A DNA stretch of 64,000 nt from UTCHB3 sp964371075 (GTDB lineage Bacteria > Bacteroidota > Ignavibacteria > Ignavibacteriales > Ignavibacteriaceae). The DNA lies in the NCBI GenBank assembly GCA_964371075.1, contig CAYJKN010000005.1, positions 124,001 to 188,000 on the forward strand, in the 5' to 3' direction. Position numbers and translations under genes: made by a program. How positions within the stretch are numbered: position 1 is the first letter of the stretch; each line of letters opens with the position of its first letter. The notes under the pieces are model-generated. The model was not told where the DNA came from. It did not search any database and saw only the letters and a list, made by a program, of their open reading frames with translations. This document shows, one piece after another, positions 8,549-17,155 of this stretch.

Positions 8549-11122
8549 CTATCCATTTCCGTTAAACAGATTATGAATAAACAAAAGTAATTCTTTTTTT
8601 GAAAATGGCTTGGCAATGTAATGAGTGAATCCACTGTCAAGTAACATTTCTTTTTGCCCAATACTGCCAAAAGCAGTGATTGCAACCACGGGAATATTCC
8701 GAAGTTCGGGAAATTCCAGAAGTTTCTGGGCCACATCCACTCCGGTAATCCCTTTTCCAAGGTTGATATCAAGCAAATAAGCATCATATCTTTTTGATAC
8801 TATCAAATCAAGCCCTTCCTCCCCCGTTCTGACACTCTCAACCTCATAAAACTGTTCAAGTGCTCTGGAAATAAACCACGCGGATGCATCATCATCCTCA
8901 ACAAGAAGAAGTTTACTCCTTTTTTCCACTCTTACAGGGGATATTTTTTTACTAACGTCTTCCGTCAGTTCATCTACCTCATTCTCCAAAAAATTTTGAT
9001 GACACCAGGGTAAAAGAATTGTAAAAGTTGTTCCTTTTCCAAGTTCACTGTCAACCAGAATTTTCCCGTCAAGAAGATTAACATATTTTTTTACAATTGA
9101 CAATCCCAATCCAGTCCCCTCAAAAGATCTTCCAAATCCTTCACTTGCTTGCCTGAACTCATCAAAAATTAGTGACATTGCCTTTTCAGAAATGCCAATC
9201 CCCGTATCACCAACCCGTAGAAACGCCCATCTTACCCCATCCTGTTCAACACTACCCGTCTCAACTCTTACTCCGCCAAATCGTGTAAACTTGATCGCAT
9301 TATTTATCAAATTATTCACAATACTCGAAAGGAACCTTGGGTCAACCACTGCCCTGACATCGGGATCGTCGGTTGTCAACTCCAAATATAGTCCTTTACC
9401 CTTTGCATAAGCATCAAAAGTATCAAAATCTTCCTTCACTGCTTTATATAATGCCACATCCACGGTGACAACTTCCTCTTTGTTGGCTTCAAGCCTCGCA
9501 AGGTCAAGGATAAGATTCAGAGTATTCAGAAGCCTTAAAGCCGACTTGTGAATTGAATGGACCACTTCCAGAGTTTCAGGATCTGAAATGTCTTCAATAA
9601 GAATCTCGGAAAAGCCAAGTACTCCGTGAAGTGGTGTCCTCAACTCATGGCTCATATTAGCAAAAAAACTTGTCTTTGCCCTGTTTAATTCCTCTGCTTT
9701 TTCCTTTGCATCCCTAAGTTCTATCTCCATCTCCACACGGTCAGTTATATCTTTTACGATGCTCAAGAGACATCTGCGCCCTGCGAACTCCATCTGTTTG
9801 GCTGAAAAAAGTCCGTATCTTGTTGTACCATCCTTGTAAAGATATTCTATTTGAAGGTTACTTACTTCACCGGTCTTATTCACTTGAGCAATTATCATGT
9901 CTCTATATTCGGCGGATTTCCAAATCTTAAGTGAAATGCTGCTTCCCCCGGAAACCTCTGTCTCTGTATAACCTGTCAGGTCAAGTAATCCCTGATTGAA
10001 GTCAACAATTAATCCATTACTCAAATCTGTAATTAAAATGGCATCAGGAGATGAATAAAATGCTTTTGAGAACTTCTCCTCCGAATCCCTTAGTTTTTGT
10101 TTTTGTTCTTTCTCTTGTTCATACAACTTACGGTAATATGTTTTGGAATTTGAACTGTAGATCATCGCGAATCCCAGAAACAGAACCACATTGCCGAGTA
10201 TCCCGACCATCGCGATGATAACCATTTTAAAATTTAATTCACTGAATATCTCCGCAGTGTCAATTTTACTTATCAAAAACCAATCTGTATCAGGAACAAT
10301 ACTGATGTCTGATAATACTTCCTCTCCTCTGTAGTCAATACCGATATACATGCTGTCAGAGTATTTACCTTTGCTTATTGGAGGAGCACTATCAGAATAG
10401 ACACTCATCCGCAGATTCATTGCAGCACCCTGTTTAAATTTTAATTCACTCAAAAACAGGAGTGAATCTCCTTCACGTGCAATTATTATGGCCTCACCTG
10501 TTTTGCTAACACCGGGCCACTTCATCAATACCGGATAGAGGTGGGCTTCCGGATTTGTCCTGAATACAAGATATACATTGTCACTTGTTTTCGCCTCATT
10601 TTTTAATTGTGCGATGAAATCAAAATGGACCTCATGGTCTAATTGGCAACGGTAGATGCCTGTATGAACAGGGGACCCTGAGAATGTTGATTCACGCAAC
10701 CTGGCTTTAAAGAACTGGTCGAACTCTTGCCTGTCTCCGGTGCTCAGGTATATATTACCCAATGAATCGACCAGCAGAATCTCCAGATAATTATACCTCT
10801 CCTTTACAACCGCGAGCCTTTCGGTCAGTTTTTTCTTTAGAACTTCATCCTGCCGGTTCTCAAGCCATTTATGTACTGCATCCTGATATATTGGGCTCTC
10901 TGATATAACAAGTATATCACTCTGTCTCTCCCGCAACCATCCCGAAAGTAATTCCGATTTAAGTTTGGCAAGCGAATGAATTTCCTTATATCGGGATTTT
11001 TTTATTTTTTCTGCTTCGTATTTATAATAGACTAGCCCGCCAACAACAAGCAAAAAACTCATACCGCAAAAAAGTAGTGCAAGCAGCATGTTTTCTTTGA
11101 TTTTAATCAACAATCTTTTCAT
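8549..11122 (-). CDS. Hybrid sensor histidine kinase with extracellular sensor, PAS and receiver domains
   Basis: About 857 residues from the chosen ATG at 11122; a GTG 14 codons upstream is possible but gives no better start and would lengthen the cytoplasmic tail before the first membrane helix. Order: membrane helix (about 12-32), a large periplasmic domain resembling a double-Cache sensor (about 35-300), second helix (about 303-325), PAS (about 345-465), HisKA with ANMSHELRTP, HATPase_c with NNLINNAIKF, DTGIGI and GTGLGLSIV, and a C-terminal receiver (VEDDD, phosphoacceptor in YLLDINL, IAKPF). It should sense an external signal and pass phosphate on to a partner not present here. The stop lies only 10 bp from the convergent transglycosylase stop. 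Confidence 0.9.
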   Translation of the reverse strand: MKRLLIKIKENMLLALLFCGMSFLLVVGGLVYYKYEAEKIKKSRYKEIHSLAKLKSELLSGWLRERQSDILVISESPIYQDAVHKWLENRQDEVLKKKLTERLAVVKERYNYLEILLVDSLGNIYLSTGDRQEFDQFFKARLRESTFSGSPVHTGIYRCQLDHEVHFDFIAQLKNEAKTSDNVYLVFRTNPEAHLYPVLMKWPGVSKTGEAIIIAREGDSLLFLSELKFKQGAAMNLRMSVYSDSAPPISKGKYSDSMYIGIDYRGEEVLSDISIVPDTDWFLISKIDTAEIFSELNFKMVIIAMVGILGNVVLFLGFAMIYSSNSKTYYRKLYEQEKEQKQKLRDSEEKFSKAFYSSPDAILITDLSNGLIVDFNQGLLDLTGYTETEVSGGSSISLKIWKSAEYRDMIIAQVNKTGEVSNLQIEYLYKDGTTRYGLFSAKQMEFAGRRCLLSIVKDITDRVEMEIELRDAKEKAEELNRAKTSFFANMSHELRTPLHGVLGFSEILIEDISDPETLEVVHSIHKSALRLLNTLNLILDLARLEANKEEVVTVDVALYKAVKEDFDTFDAYAKGKGLYLELTTDDPDVRAVVDPRFLSSIVNNLINNAIKFTRFGGVRVETGSVEQDGVRWAFLRVGDTGIGISEKAMSLIFDEFRQASEGFGRSFEGTGLGLSIVKKYVNLLDGKILVDSELGKGTTFTILLPWCHQNFLENEVDELTEDVSKKISPVRVEKRSKLLLVEDDDASAWFISRALEQFYEVESVRTGEEGLDLIVSKRYDAYLLDINLGKGITGVDVAQKLLEFPELRNIPVVAITAFGSIGQKEMLLDSGFTHYIAKPFSKKELLLFIHNLFNGNG

Positions 11123-11565
11123 TTTAGCGATATAATCTAAATTTAGTAAACAATAATTGTGCACTTAACTGACATAAAACGAGGTCAAATTGTTGTTCTG
11201 TCAGTTTTACTTTTCTCTGCTCCAAAATTAGTTATTTTAAAAACAAAAACACAGTTTAAACATAAAAAAGCAGGGTACTCATATCGAATTCCGGGCAAAA
11301 TAATGACCGGTTTTTACTCCGCTGAAAATTTAATTATAACCCGATAAACTCCCATCATTTTTTTTGACCGTTGAAGTGATATCCGAAGGTTAGTCCCTCA
11401 ATTTTTAAAATTTAAATACTATTTTAAATGCTTGTTTATAAATTTTATTATAAAAACAACTGACTCTCGATATTCGGGTAAAATGGAGCCCAGAGAGTTT
11501 TATTTGACCATTTTGTGGCGGTAATCGTCACTTTTTAAACAACAATACACGCGGAGAAAACCAAT
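11123..11565. other. 443-bp AT-rich intergenic region between divergent genes
   Basis: No convincing gene. It must hold the promoters for the histidine kinase (leftward) and the peptidase (rightward). A weak hairpin (ACTCTC at 11463-11468 with GAGAGT at 11493-11498) lies in the peptidase leader. The short open frame at 11159-11347 has no ribosome-binding site or recognisable content. Confidence 0.5.
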
Positions 11566-13470
11566 ATGAAATTAAGAAGCTTTTTAATTTCAACTCTTCT
11601 TGCCGGGTCGTTTGTCTTTACAGTTTCTGCTCAGGATGCTGTGATCCCCGACTACTCGTCAACGCCCCGGGATCAGGTGCCCAACGAATATAAATGGAAC
11701 CTCACCGATATTTATTCCAATTATGAACTTTGGAATGCTGACAAAGCCGAAGTAAACATCCTTCTTGGAAAAATAAAAGATCAGGCAAAATCGTGGACCT
11801 CTTCAGCAAAAAACATGCTTGAAATGTTCAAAACTTCTGATAAACTTGAACTTAAACTTTATCATCTCTACAGCTATGCCCGTCGTCAATATGATATGGA
11901 GATGTCGAACAGTACTTTCAATCAGATGAAGGGTGAAATTCAATCAATTTATGTTGATGCATCGATGCAGCTTAACTTCATGAACGATGATCTGCTCAAA
12001 ATGGATGAAAAAACCTTGATGGGCTATTTTAATGAAGAACCAAATCTTGCTCCATACAGATTTACTGTTGAGCAACTTTTGAGATCTAAAAAACATATGC
12101 TCCCTTTGGCAGAGGAACAGCTTCTTTCATTAACCGGAATCTACTCTTCCAACATTTCGGAAGCAGCTTCGATACTTAACGATGTGGATATCCCCGCACC
12201 AACAGTTACTCTTACCGATGGTACAAAAGTTGAACTTAATTATGCCAACTATTACAAATACCGTACAGCAAAAAGCCCTGAGGACAGAGCAATTGCCGTA
12301 AGAGGTTATTGGAAAAACCATAAACAGTACGAGAACACCCTTGCTACTCTTTTTGATGGCGGGATGAAAATGGACCTCTTCAATGCAAAAGCAAGAAAGT
12401 TCAACAGCTGTCTGCAGTCAAGACTTTTCCAGGATAACATCGACACTACTGTCTATTATCAATTGATAAAAGAAGTGAACGCCAATCTCCCTTCACTTCA
12501 CAGATATCTTAAATTAAAACAGAAAATGCTCGGACTTGAAACCCTTAAATATGAAGATCTTTGGGCATCATCTGTAAAAAGTGTAAACAAAGTTTATCCT
12601 TACGACGAAGCAAAAAAACTTGTCCAAAACTCCCTTACAGTTCTCGGATCCGAGTATGCCGACGGTTTAAAACAAGCTTTTAATAACGGCTGGATTGATG
12701 TTTATCCAAACAAGGATAAAGAAAGTGGTGCTTATTCTGACGCTATCTACGATATTCATCCTTATGTTAAGATGAATTATGATGGCGAATACAGCAACGT
12801 CTCCACTCTTGCTCACGAGCTGGGACATGCGCTGCATTCTTATCTTACAAACAGAAATCAGCCATATTCGAACTCAAACTATACAACTTTCCTCGCCGAG
12901 ATTGCATCAACATTTAATGAAAATCTCCTGATGGACTATCTCCTGAAAAACGAGACCGATGACAATCTGAAACTCTTCATCATCGATCAGTTCCTCGAGA
13001 GAGCAAGGCAAACGATTTATCGTCAATCACTTTTTGCCGAATTTGAACTTGCCATGCATCAAAAAGTTGAAGAAGGAAAAACACTCACTGCTGATTGGTT
13101 GAATCAGAAATATCTTGAATTAACCCGTCTATATTATGGACACGACAAAGGTGTAACCCTTGTTGATGATTATATCGAAATTGAATGGAGTAAAATTCCT
13201 CATTTCTTCTATAATTTTTACGTGTTCCAGTATAGCACAGGTATCATCTCTTCAATGGCTCTTTCACAGAACATAATCACTGGAAAAACCGGAGCAGTTG
13301 ATAAATATCTTGGTATGTTAAAATCAGGAAACAGCGATTATTCGATTAAACTTTTGCAGAATGCCGGTGTTGATATGATGACATCAGACCCCTACGATGC
13401 CGCATTTAAAAGATTTGATGATCTTGTTGCCGAGATGGAAAAAATTTACGAGAGAGTAAGCAAGAAGTAG
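11566..13470 (+). CDS. pepF: Secreted M3-family oligoendopeptidase F
   Basis: 634 residues. A signal peptide ends near VSAQ (residue 22), so unlike the usual cytoplasmic PepF this one is exported. The zinc site is HELGH (H417, E418, H421) in STLAHELGHALHS, with the downstream glutamate in the FLAEIASTFNE helix. The N-terminal half (about 40-200) is the helical lid typical of oligoendopeptidase F. It should cut short peptides in the periplasm or outside the cell. ATG at 11566 follows a GGAG ribosome-binding site. It is monocistronic and ends at a hairpin shared with the next, convergent gene. Confidence 0.92.
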   Translation: MKLRSFLISTLLAGSFVFTVSAQDAVIPDYSSTPRDQVPNEYKWNLTDIYSNYELWNADKAEVNILLGKIKDQAKSWTSSAKNMLEMFKTSDKLELKLYHLYSYARRQYDMEMSNSTFNQMKGEIQSIYVDASMQLNFMNDDLLKMDEKTLMGYFNEEPNLAPYRFTVEQLLRSKKHMLPLAEEQLLSLTGIYSSNISEAASILNDVDIPAPTVTLTDGTKVELNYANYYKYRTAKSPEDRAIAVRGYWKNHKQYENTLATLFDGGMKMDLFNAKARKFNSCLQSRLFQDNIDTTVYYQLIKEVNANLPSLHRYLKLKQKMLGLETLKYEDLWASSVKSVNKVYPYDEAKKLVQNSLTVLGSEYADGLKQAFNNGWIDVYPNKDKESGAYSDAIYDIHPYVKMNYDGEYSNVSTLAHELGHALHSYLTNRNQPYSNSNYTTFLAEIASTFNENLLMDYLLKNETDDNLKLFIIDQFLERARQTIYRQSLFAEFELAMHQKVEEGKTLTADWLNQKYLELTRLYYGHDKGVTLVDDYIEIEWSKIPHFFYNFYVFQYSTGIISSMALSQNIITGKTGAVDKYLGMLKSGNSDYSIKLLQNAGVDMMTSDPYDAAFKRFDDLVAEMEKIYERVSKK

Positions 13471-13476
13471 AACTTT

Positions 13477-13507
13477 AGAGTACTTGAGTACCAGAGTGAT
13501 TTGAGTA
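13477..13507 (-). repeat. Dispersed intergenic repeat, inverted copy
   Basis: On the minus strand this stretch contains CTCAAGTACTCT and CACTCTGGTACTC, the same words as the repeats flanking the AbiE-type cassette (15389-15426 and 17107-17153). It starts 7 bases after the peptidase stop codon. Confidence 0.6.
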
Positions 13508-13520
13508 ATCAATTAATATT

Positions 13521-13586
13521 GAACCCGAGAGTCTGACAACCGAAGTGTTTCTATATAAGACACAGAAGTTTCAGTCTCTCGGGTTC
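13521..13586. terminator. Bidirectional terminator-like hairpin
   Basis: GAACCCGAGAG (13521-13531) pairs perfectly with CTCTCGGGTTC (13576-13586) across a 44-base loop. It lies between the convergent peptidase and beta-propeller genes and so can serve both. The loop is long and there is no strong T run, so efficiency is uncertain. Confidence 0.5.
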
Positions 13587-13620
13587 TTAAGTTTATATAG
13601 TTTCTCCGAGTTCGCAAGTT

Positions 13621-15132
13621 CTATTTTTCTACAACCATCTTGATCGCTGAGGAATATTTGCCCGCCTTCAGACGGAAAAAGTATATCCCCGATGGCAATC
13701 CATCGGCATTAAATTTCAGTTCGTGACTGCCTGCTTCTATTTCACCATTTACAAGGTCCGCAACTTCTCGCCCCAAAACATCATATACAAGACCTTCCAC
13801 ATAACCTGAGACGGGTAAAACGAAACGAATAACAGTCTCCGGGTTTCCGGTAAATGATCCAGAAGAGAAAGGATTGGGATAGTTTTGCGTGAGGCTAAAT
13901 ACCGCCGGAACCTCAGTCGATTCGTTTATTCCAACCATATCGTTTAGAACTGCAACGAAAGCATTTGGTACCGGGTCAAAATTGCTTGAAATATTACCAC
14001 CCATGAAGATAATTCCTGATTCAATATTAGATGGATTATAGATGGTTCGTGCTGCATAATAAGGCCAGTGGTTAAGGGTTATATCACCATTCCCTTGTCG
14101 TAGAAGGGTTCCAAAACCCGGGTAACCAAAAAGAATGTTCAGGTGATGAACGCCTTGCCCATCTGTCGAAAGTCGGGGAATCATAAGTAGAGAACCCGAT
14201 TTATTATCGACCATAGGTGATAGATAAACGAAAACCTCTCCTGTGGAGGTATCGGCAACAGGAAGGTAAGCAGGGTAAACTTCAAACTGTTTTGTTGCGG
14301 GGTCAACAGTGAAGAGGCGCCATCCCGTCCCGTTTTGAAATTTTCTTGCAAGGAATATCTTTTTACCGTCCGGAAGGGTACGGTTCTGCATGTCCTCTCC
14401 AAAATCAGTTACGACTCTGAAATCAGGGTCATCAGCAAATAGTTGCTCTCTCACAACTGTGAACTGATTTGTTGCAATGTTATATTCCTCAACCATACCG
14501 GAGAATTCGCCTCCAAAAACACCCCAGCCTCCGAAGAGGAGGGCATTACCATCGTTGGTCGCAACAATTGTGGGGTAGGCTCTTGGTTGATTGAGATTAC
14601 CTGTAGTGACCACCAAATTGTTAGAAAGATTGATTAGTTCACCTTGAGTAGCTGCGGCTTCATCATACCAGCAACCTGTAACAAGTACTCTTCCATCCAA
14701 TAATTGTACACCATTAGCCATGGTACGGGCATGAATCATATTTGGACCGGCTACACTTGAGAGGGTGTGAGGATAAATTCTCTCGGTGGAAGATAGTTGT
14801 CCAATACCAAGTGCCGAAGACATTCCGCCAACTAATAGAGCTGTGGAGTCCCTCAGATGGATGACACCTGCGTTATCCCTGTTGTCGGATAGATTGAAGT
14901 CAGTATAGACAACTCCTGTGTCTTTGATTGCAGTTCCCGTGTTGAGAAGTGAAAACCCACTGGTGTGGCCACCAAGGGATAAGATGTTGCCGTTATACCC
15001 TTTTACCACCTGCGATGTCATCCTTGCAGTGCTCATGTCGGGAAGGTTAATCTTGTAAAGCATGGCATTCTGGGAGTTCAGTGTAGCTGCGAGCAGAAAA
15101 CCAATGGTCAGTAGATTATATATCTGTTTCAT
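13621..15132 (-). CDS. Secreted beta-propeller (kelch-like) protein with type IX sorting domain
   Basis: 503 residues. A signal peptide (about 1-20) is followed by roughly 380 residues of repeated blocks with patterns such as DGRVLVTGCW and DGNALLFGGWG, typical of kelch or galactose-oxidase-like blades. The C-terminal about 90 residues are a type IX secretion sorting domain: FSLTQNYPNPFSSGS, VYDVLGREVADLVNG, LPSGIYFFRL and a final MVVEK. The protein should cross the outer membrane through the type IX system and be released or surface-anchored. No catalytic copper ligands are evident, so it is more likely a binding or structural protein. The ATG at 15132 has an AAGGAAA ribosome-binding site. 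Confidence 0.85.
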   Translation of the reverse strand: MKQIYNLLTIGFLLAATLNSQNAMLYKINLPDMSTARMTSQVVKGYNGNILSLGGHTSGFSLLNTGTAIKDTGVVYTDFNLSDNRDNAGVIHLRDSTALLVGGMSSALGIGQLSSTERIYPHTLSSVAGPNMIHARTMANGVQLLDGRVLVTGCWYDEAAATQGELINLSNNLVVTTGNLNQPRAYPTIVATNDGNALLFGGWGVFGGEFSGMVEEYNIATNQFTVVREQLFADDPDFRVVTDFGEDMQNRTLPDGKKIFLARKFQNGTGWRLFTVDPATKQFEVYPAYLPVADTSTGEVFVYLSPMVDNKSGSLLMIPRLSTDGQGVHHLNILFGYPGFGTLLRQGNGDITLNHWPYYAARTIYNPSNIESGIIFMGGNISSNFDPVPNAFVAVLNDMVGINESTEVPAVFSLTQNYPNPFSSGSFTGNPETVIRFVLPVSGYVEGLVYDVLGREVADLVNGEIEAGSHELKFNADGLPSGIYFFRLKAGKYSSAIKMVVEK

Positions 15133-15388
15133 AGGAATTTCCTTCTGAATATTGTGTTTCTTACGGAAAAACGATCTTTTCCGTTGAAGTCAAATATTAT
15201 AATTCACGCCATTAAAAAGTGTGTTTTTGATCACTAAAATAGAGATTTTGGGTGAGAATTCTATTAAATATGGTAAATTTTTTTACTACCATCGAGGAAC
15301 AACCAGTATGTGTCTCCAACCCTGAAAATCTGGCAAATCTAACTAATAAAATGAAACTTGACACATAGATTATTTTAGTGTTTAGCAA

Positions 15389-15426
15389 TAAATACTCAAG
15401 TACTCTGGTCTCTCAAGTACTCTGGT
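15389..15426 (+). repeat. Direct repeat left of the AbiE-type cassette
   Basis: 15389-15415 (27 bp) is identical to 17107-17133. Inside, the 15-mer CTCAAGTACTCTGGT occurs twice (15394-15408, 15412-15426), so the repeat is itself a short tandem array with an 18-bp period. Confidence 0.85.
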
Positions 15427-15457
15427 TTCTCAAATGCTCACATTTGTCGGAAATATT

Positions 15458-15492
15458 TTGCGTTAAGATACGATTATCGTATATTAACGCAA
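15458..15492. promoter_or_regulatory. 35-bp operator palindrome before the AbiE-type operon
   Basis: Two 17-bp arms (15458-15474 and 15476-15492, TTGCGTTAA then ATACGAT) around a central T match at 16 of 17 positions. It ends 22 bp before the antitoxin ATG. AbiEi antitoxins are known to repress their own promoter by binding inverted repeats, so this is the likely autoregulatory site. The protein-DNA match is inferred. Confidence 0.8.
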
Positions 15493-15514
15493 ATAAAATA
15501 GAATATTGGCAACA

Positions 15515-16324
15515 ATGAATAACAAGAACCTGATTAGAGATTGGACAGAACTACTCCTTGCGAAGGGAAGATTTTGCTTTTCCGTTGAGGAGCTAAAAGA
15601 CTTTTTCCCGGAACAAAGTTCAGAATCTTTAAAAGCTGCCCTCCTAAGACTTCGGCTGAAGGACAAAATACTTCCGGTGTTCAGAGGTTTCTACTTGATC
15701 ATTCCACCACAGTATGCAAATATGGGAGTATTGCCCCCCCATATGTTTATCGATCAGTTAATGAAGCATCTTAACAGATTATATTACATCAGTTTGCTTA
15801 GCGCTGCGACTTATTATGGTGCGGCTCACCAAAGCCCACAGGAATTTTTTGTAATGACAGGGTTCCCGGTTCTGCGTGAAACAAGAGTAGCCGGGTTAAA
15901 GATAAATTATATTAGCGTACGGGAATTGCCCTCTAAATTTATTCTTAAGATAAAGACTGATGCAGGTTATGCATCTATCTCTTCATCTGCGCTTACTATG
16001 CTGGATGTAATAAGGTATCAACATCGAATAGGTGGACTAAACCGCTCAGCTACAGTGATCAATGAGATGCTGGATACTTTTAATACCGGAGAGCTTACTG
16101 ACGAATTGCTGGGAACAGCAAAAATATCGGTCGTGCAGCGACTTGGTTTTATATTTGACCTGTTAGATCGACAAGATGCATCGAATAAAATTTATGAATT
16201 CCTTAAAGAGTCATCCCCCAAGTTTGAAAAAAACTTACTTAACCCCTCCAAACCTGCTACTGGATTTCAATTTAACCGTAAATGGAATATAGTTGTCAAC
16301 ACTCAAATTGAGGTAGATGTTTGA
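15515..16324 (+). CDS. abiEi: AbiEi-family antitoxin of a type IV toxin-antitoxin pair
   Basis: 269 residues from the ATG at 15515 (a TTG three codons earlier is less likely). The N-terminal about 75 residues form a winged-helix domain (FSVEELKDFFPEQSSESLKAAL... region, ending GFYLIIPP), followed by the AbiEi antitoxin domain with YYISLLSAATYYGAAHQ and ASISSSALTMLDVIRYQ. AbiEi proteins neutralise AbiEii without stable binding and also repress transcription. A large palindrome just upstream fits the second role. The stop codon overlaps the toxin TTG start by 4 bases, so translation is coupled. Confidence 0.88.
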   Translation: MNNKNLIRDWTELLLAKGRFCFSVEELKDFFPEQSSESLKAALLRLRLKDKILPVFRGFYLIIPPQYANMGVLPPHMFIDQLMKHLNRLYYISLLSAATYYGAAHQSPQEFFVMTGFPVLRETRVAGLKINYISVRELPSKFILKIKTDAGYASISSSALTMLDVIRYQHRIGGLNRSATVINEMLDTFNTGELTDELLGTAKISVVQRLGFIFDLLDRQDASNKIYEFLKESSPKFEKNLLNPSKPATGFQFNRKWNIVVNTQIEVDV

Positions 16325-17109
16325 TACCGGCTGCCTATATCGTTGAATGGACAGCTAATGCTCCCTGGAAGTCAATGGATCAGGTTGAACAGGATTTGAT
16401 GATTTGCAGAGTGCTAATTGAATTATTTTCTGACAGCTTCCTTAAAGAAAATCTGGCATTCAGAGGGGGCACTGCCATTCATAAACTCTATCTGAAACCT
16501 CAGGTCAGATATTCAGAAGATATTGACCTGGTGCAAGTTAAAAGCGGTCCATTCGGTCAGATCGCCGATAGAATACAGGAAAGGCTACATTTTTTGGGGA
16601 TTCCCAGAAAACTCAGGAAGGAAAACAATTTTACACTTGTTTACAGATTTCAGTCAGAATTTGAACCACTAAAAACAATTAAGCTTAAAGTTGAGACCAA
16701 TTGTCGGGAACATTTCTCAGTTGAAGGATTAAGAAGTTTGCCTTTTACTCTACATTCATCATGGGCAAAAGGAGAATCTGATATAACTACATATACAATA
16801 GAAGAATTAGCGGGGACAAAGCTCAGAGCATTGTACCAGAGAAGTAAAGGAAGAGATATGTTCGATCTCTACAAAATCTTAATGACCTACCCGGAGACTA
16901 ACAGAAGAGCAATAGTCCGAATTTATTATGATTACATGAACAGGTTTGGCAAGGCTCCATCAGGAGCAACATACTTGTTAAATATCGAGAATAAGATAGT
17001 TGATCCTGATTTTTTCAGAGATACGGATGCCATCCTCTCACCTGGGGAAATGTATAAACCAGAGGATGCTTTTAAATTGTTGAAAGAAGAAATATTCAAC
17101 CTACTCTAA
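16321..17109 (+). CDS. abiEii: AbiEii-family nucleotidyltransferase toxin
   Basis: 262 residues. The nucleotidyltransferase signature is clear: FRGGTAIHKLYL (about residue 47), then RYSEDIDLV (about 62) with the catalytic acidic pair, a later ETNCREHF, and the helix KLRALYQRSKGRDMFDLY. AbiEii-type toxins transfer nucleotides (often to tRNA acceptor ends) and block growth, giving abortive infection against phages. The start is TTG at 16321, overlapping the antitoxin stop; no ATG gives a complete domain. The operon is bounded by direct repeats, suggesting it was acquired as a unit. Whether this copy targets tRNA is not visible. Confidence 0.9.
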   Translation: MIPAAYIVEWTANAPWKSMDQVEQDLMICRVLIELFSDSFLKENLAFRGGTAIHKLYLKPQVRYSEDIDLVQVKSGPFGQIADRIQERLHFLGIPRKLRKENNFTLVYRFQSEFEPLKTIKLKVETNCREHFSVEGLRSLPFTLHSSWAKGESDITTYTIEELAGTKLRALYQRSKGRDMFDLYKILMTYPETNRRAIVRIYYDYMNRFGKAPSGATYLLNIENKIVDPDFFRDTDAILSPGEMYKPEDAFKLLKEEIFNLL

Positions 17110-17153
17110 ATACTCAAGTACTCTGGTCTCTCAGGTCTCTCACGTACTCTGGT
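17107..17153 (+). repeat. Direct repeat right of the AbiE-type cassette
   Basis: 17107-17133 repeats 15389-15415 exactly and starts inside the toxin stop codon. A second, one-mismatch unit CTCACGTACTCTGGT follows at 17139-17153. It runs up to the stop of the convergent kinase gene. Confidence 0.85.
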
Positions 17154-17155
17154 TC

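Noticed and set aside
11159..11347. Small plus-strand open frame between the kinase and the peptidase
   Set aside because: No ribosome-binding site, no family pattern, and low-complexity AT-rich composition.
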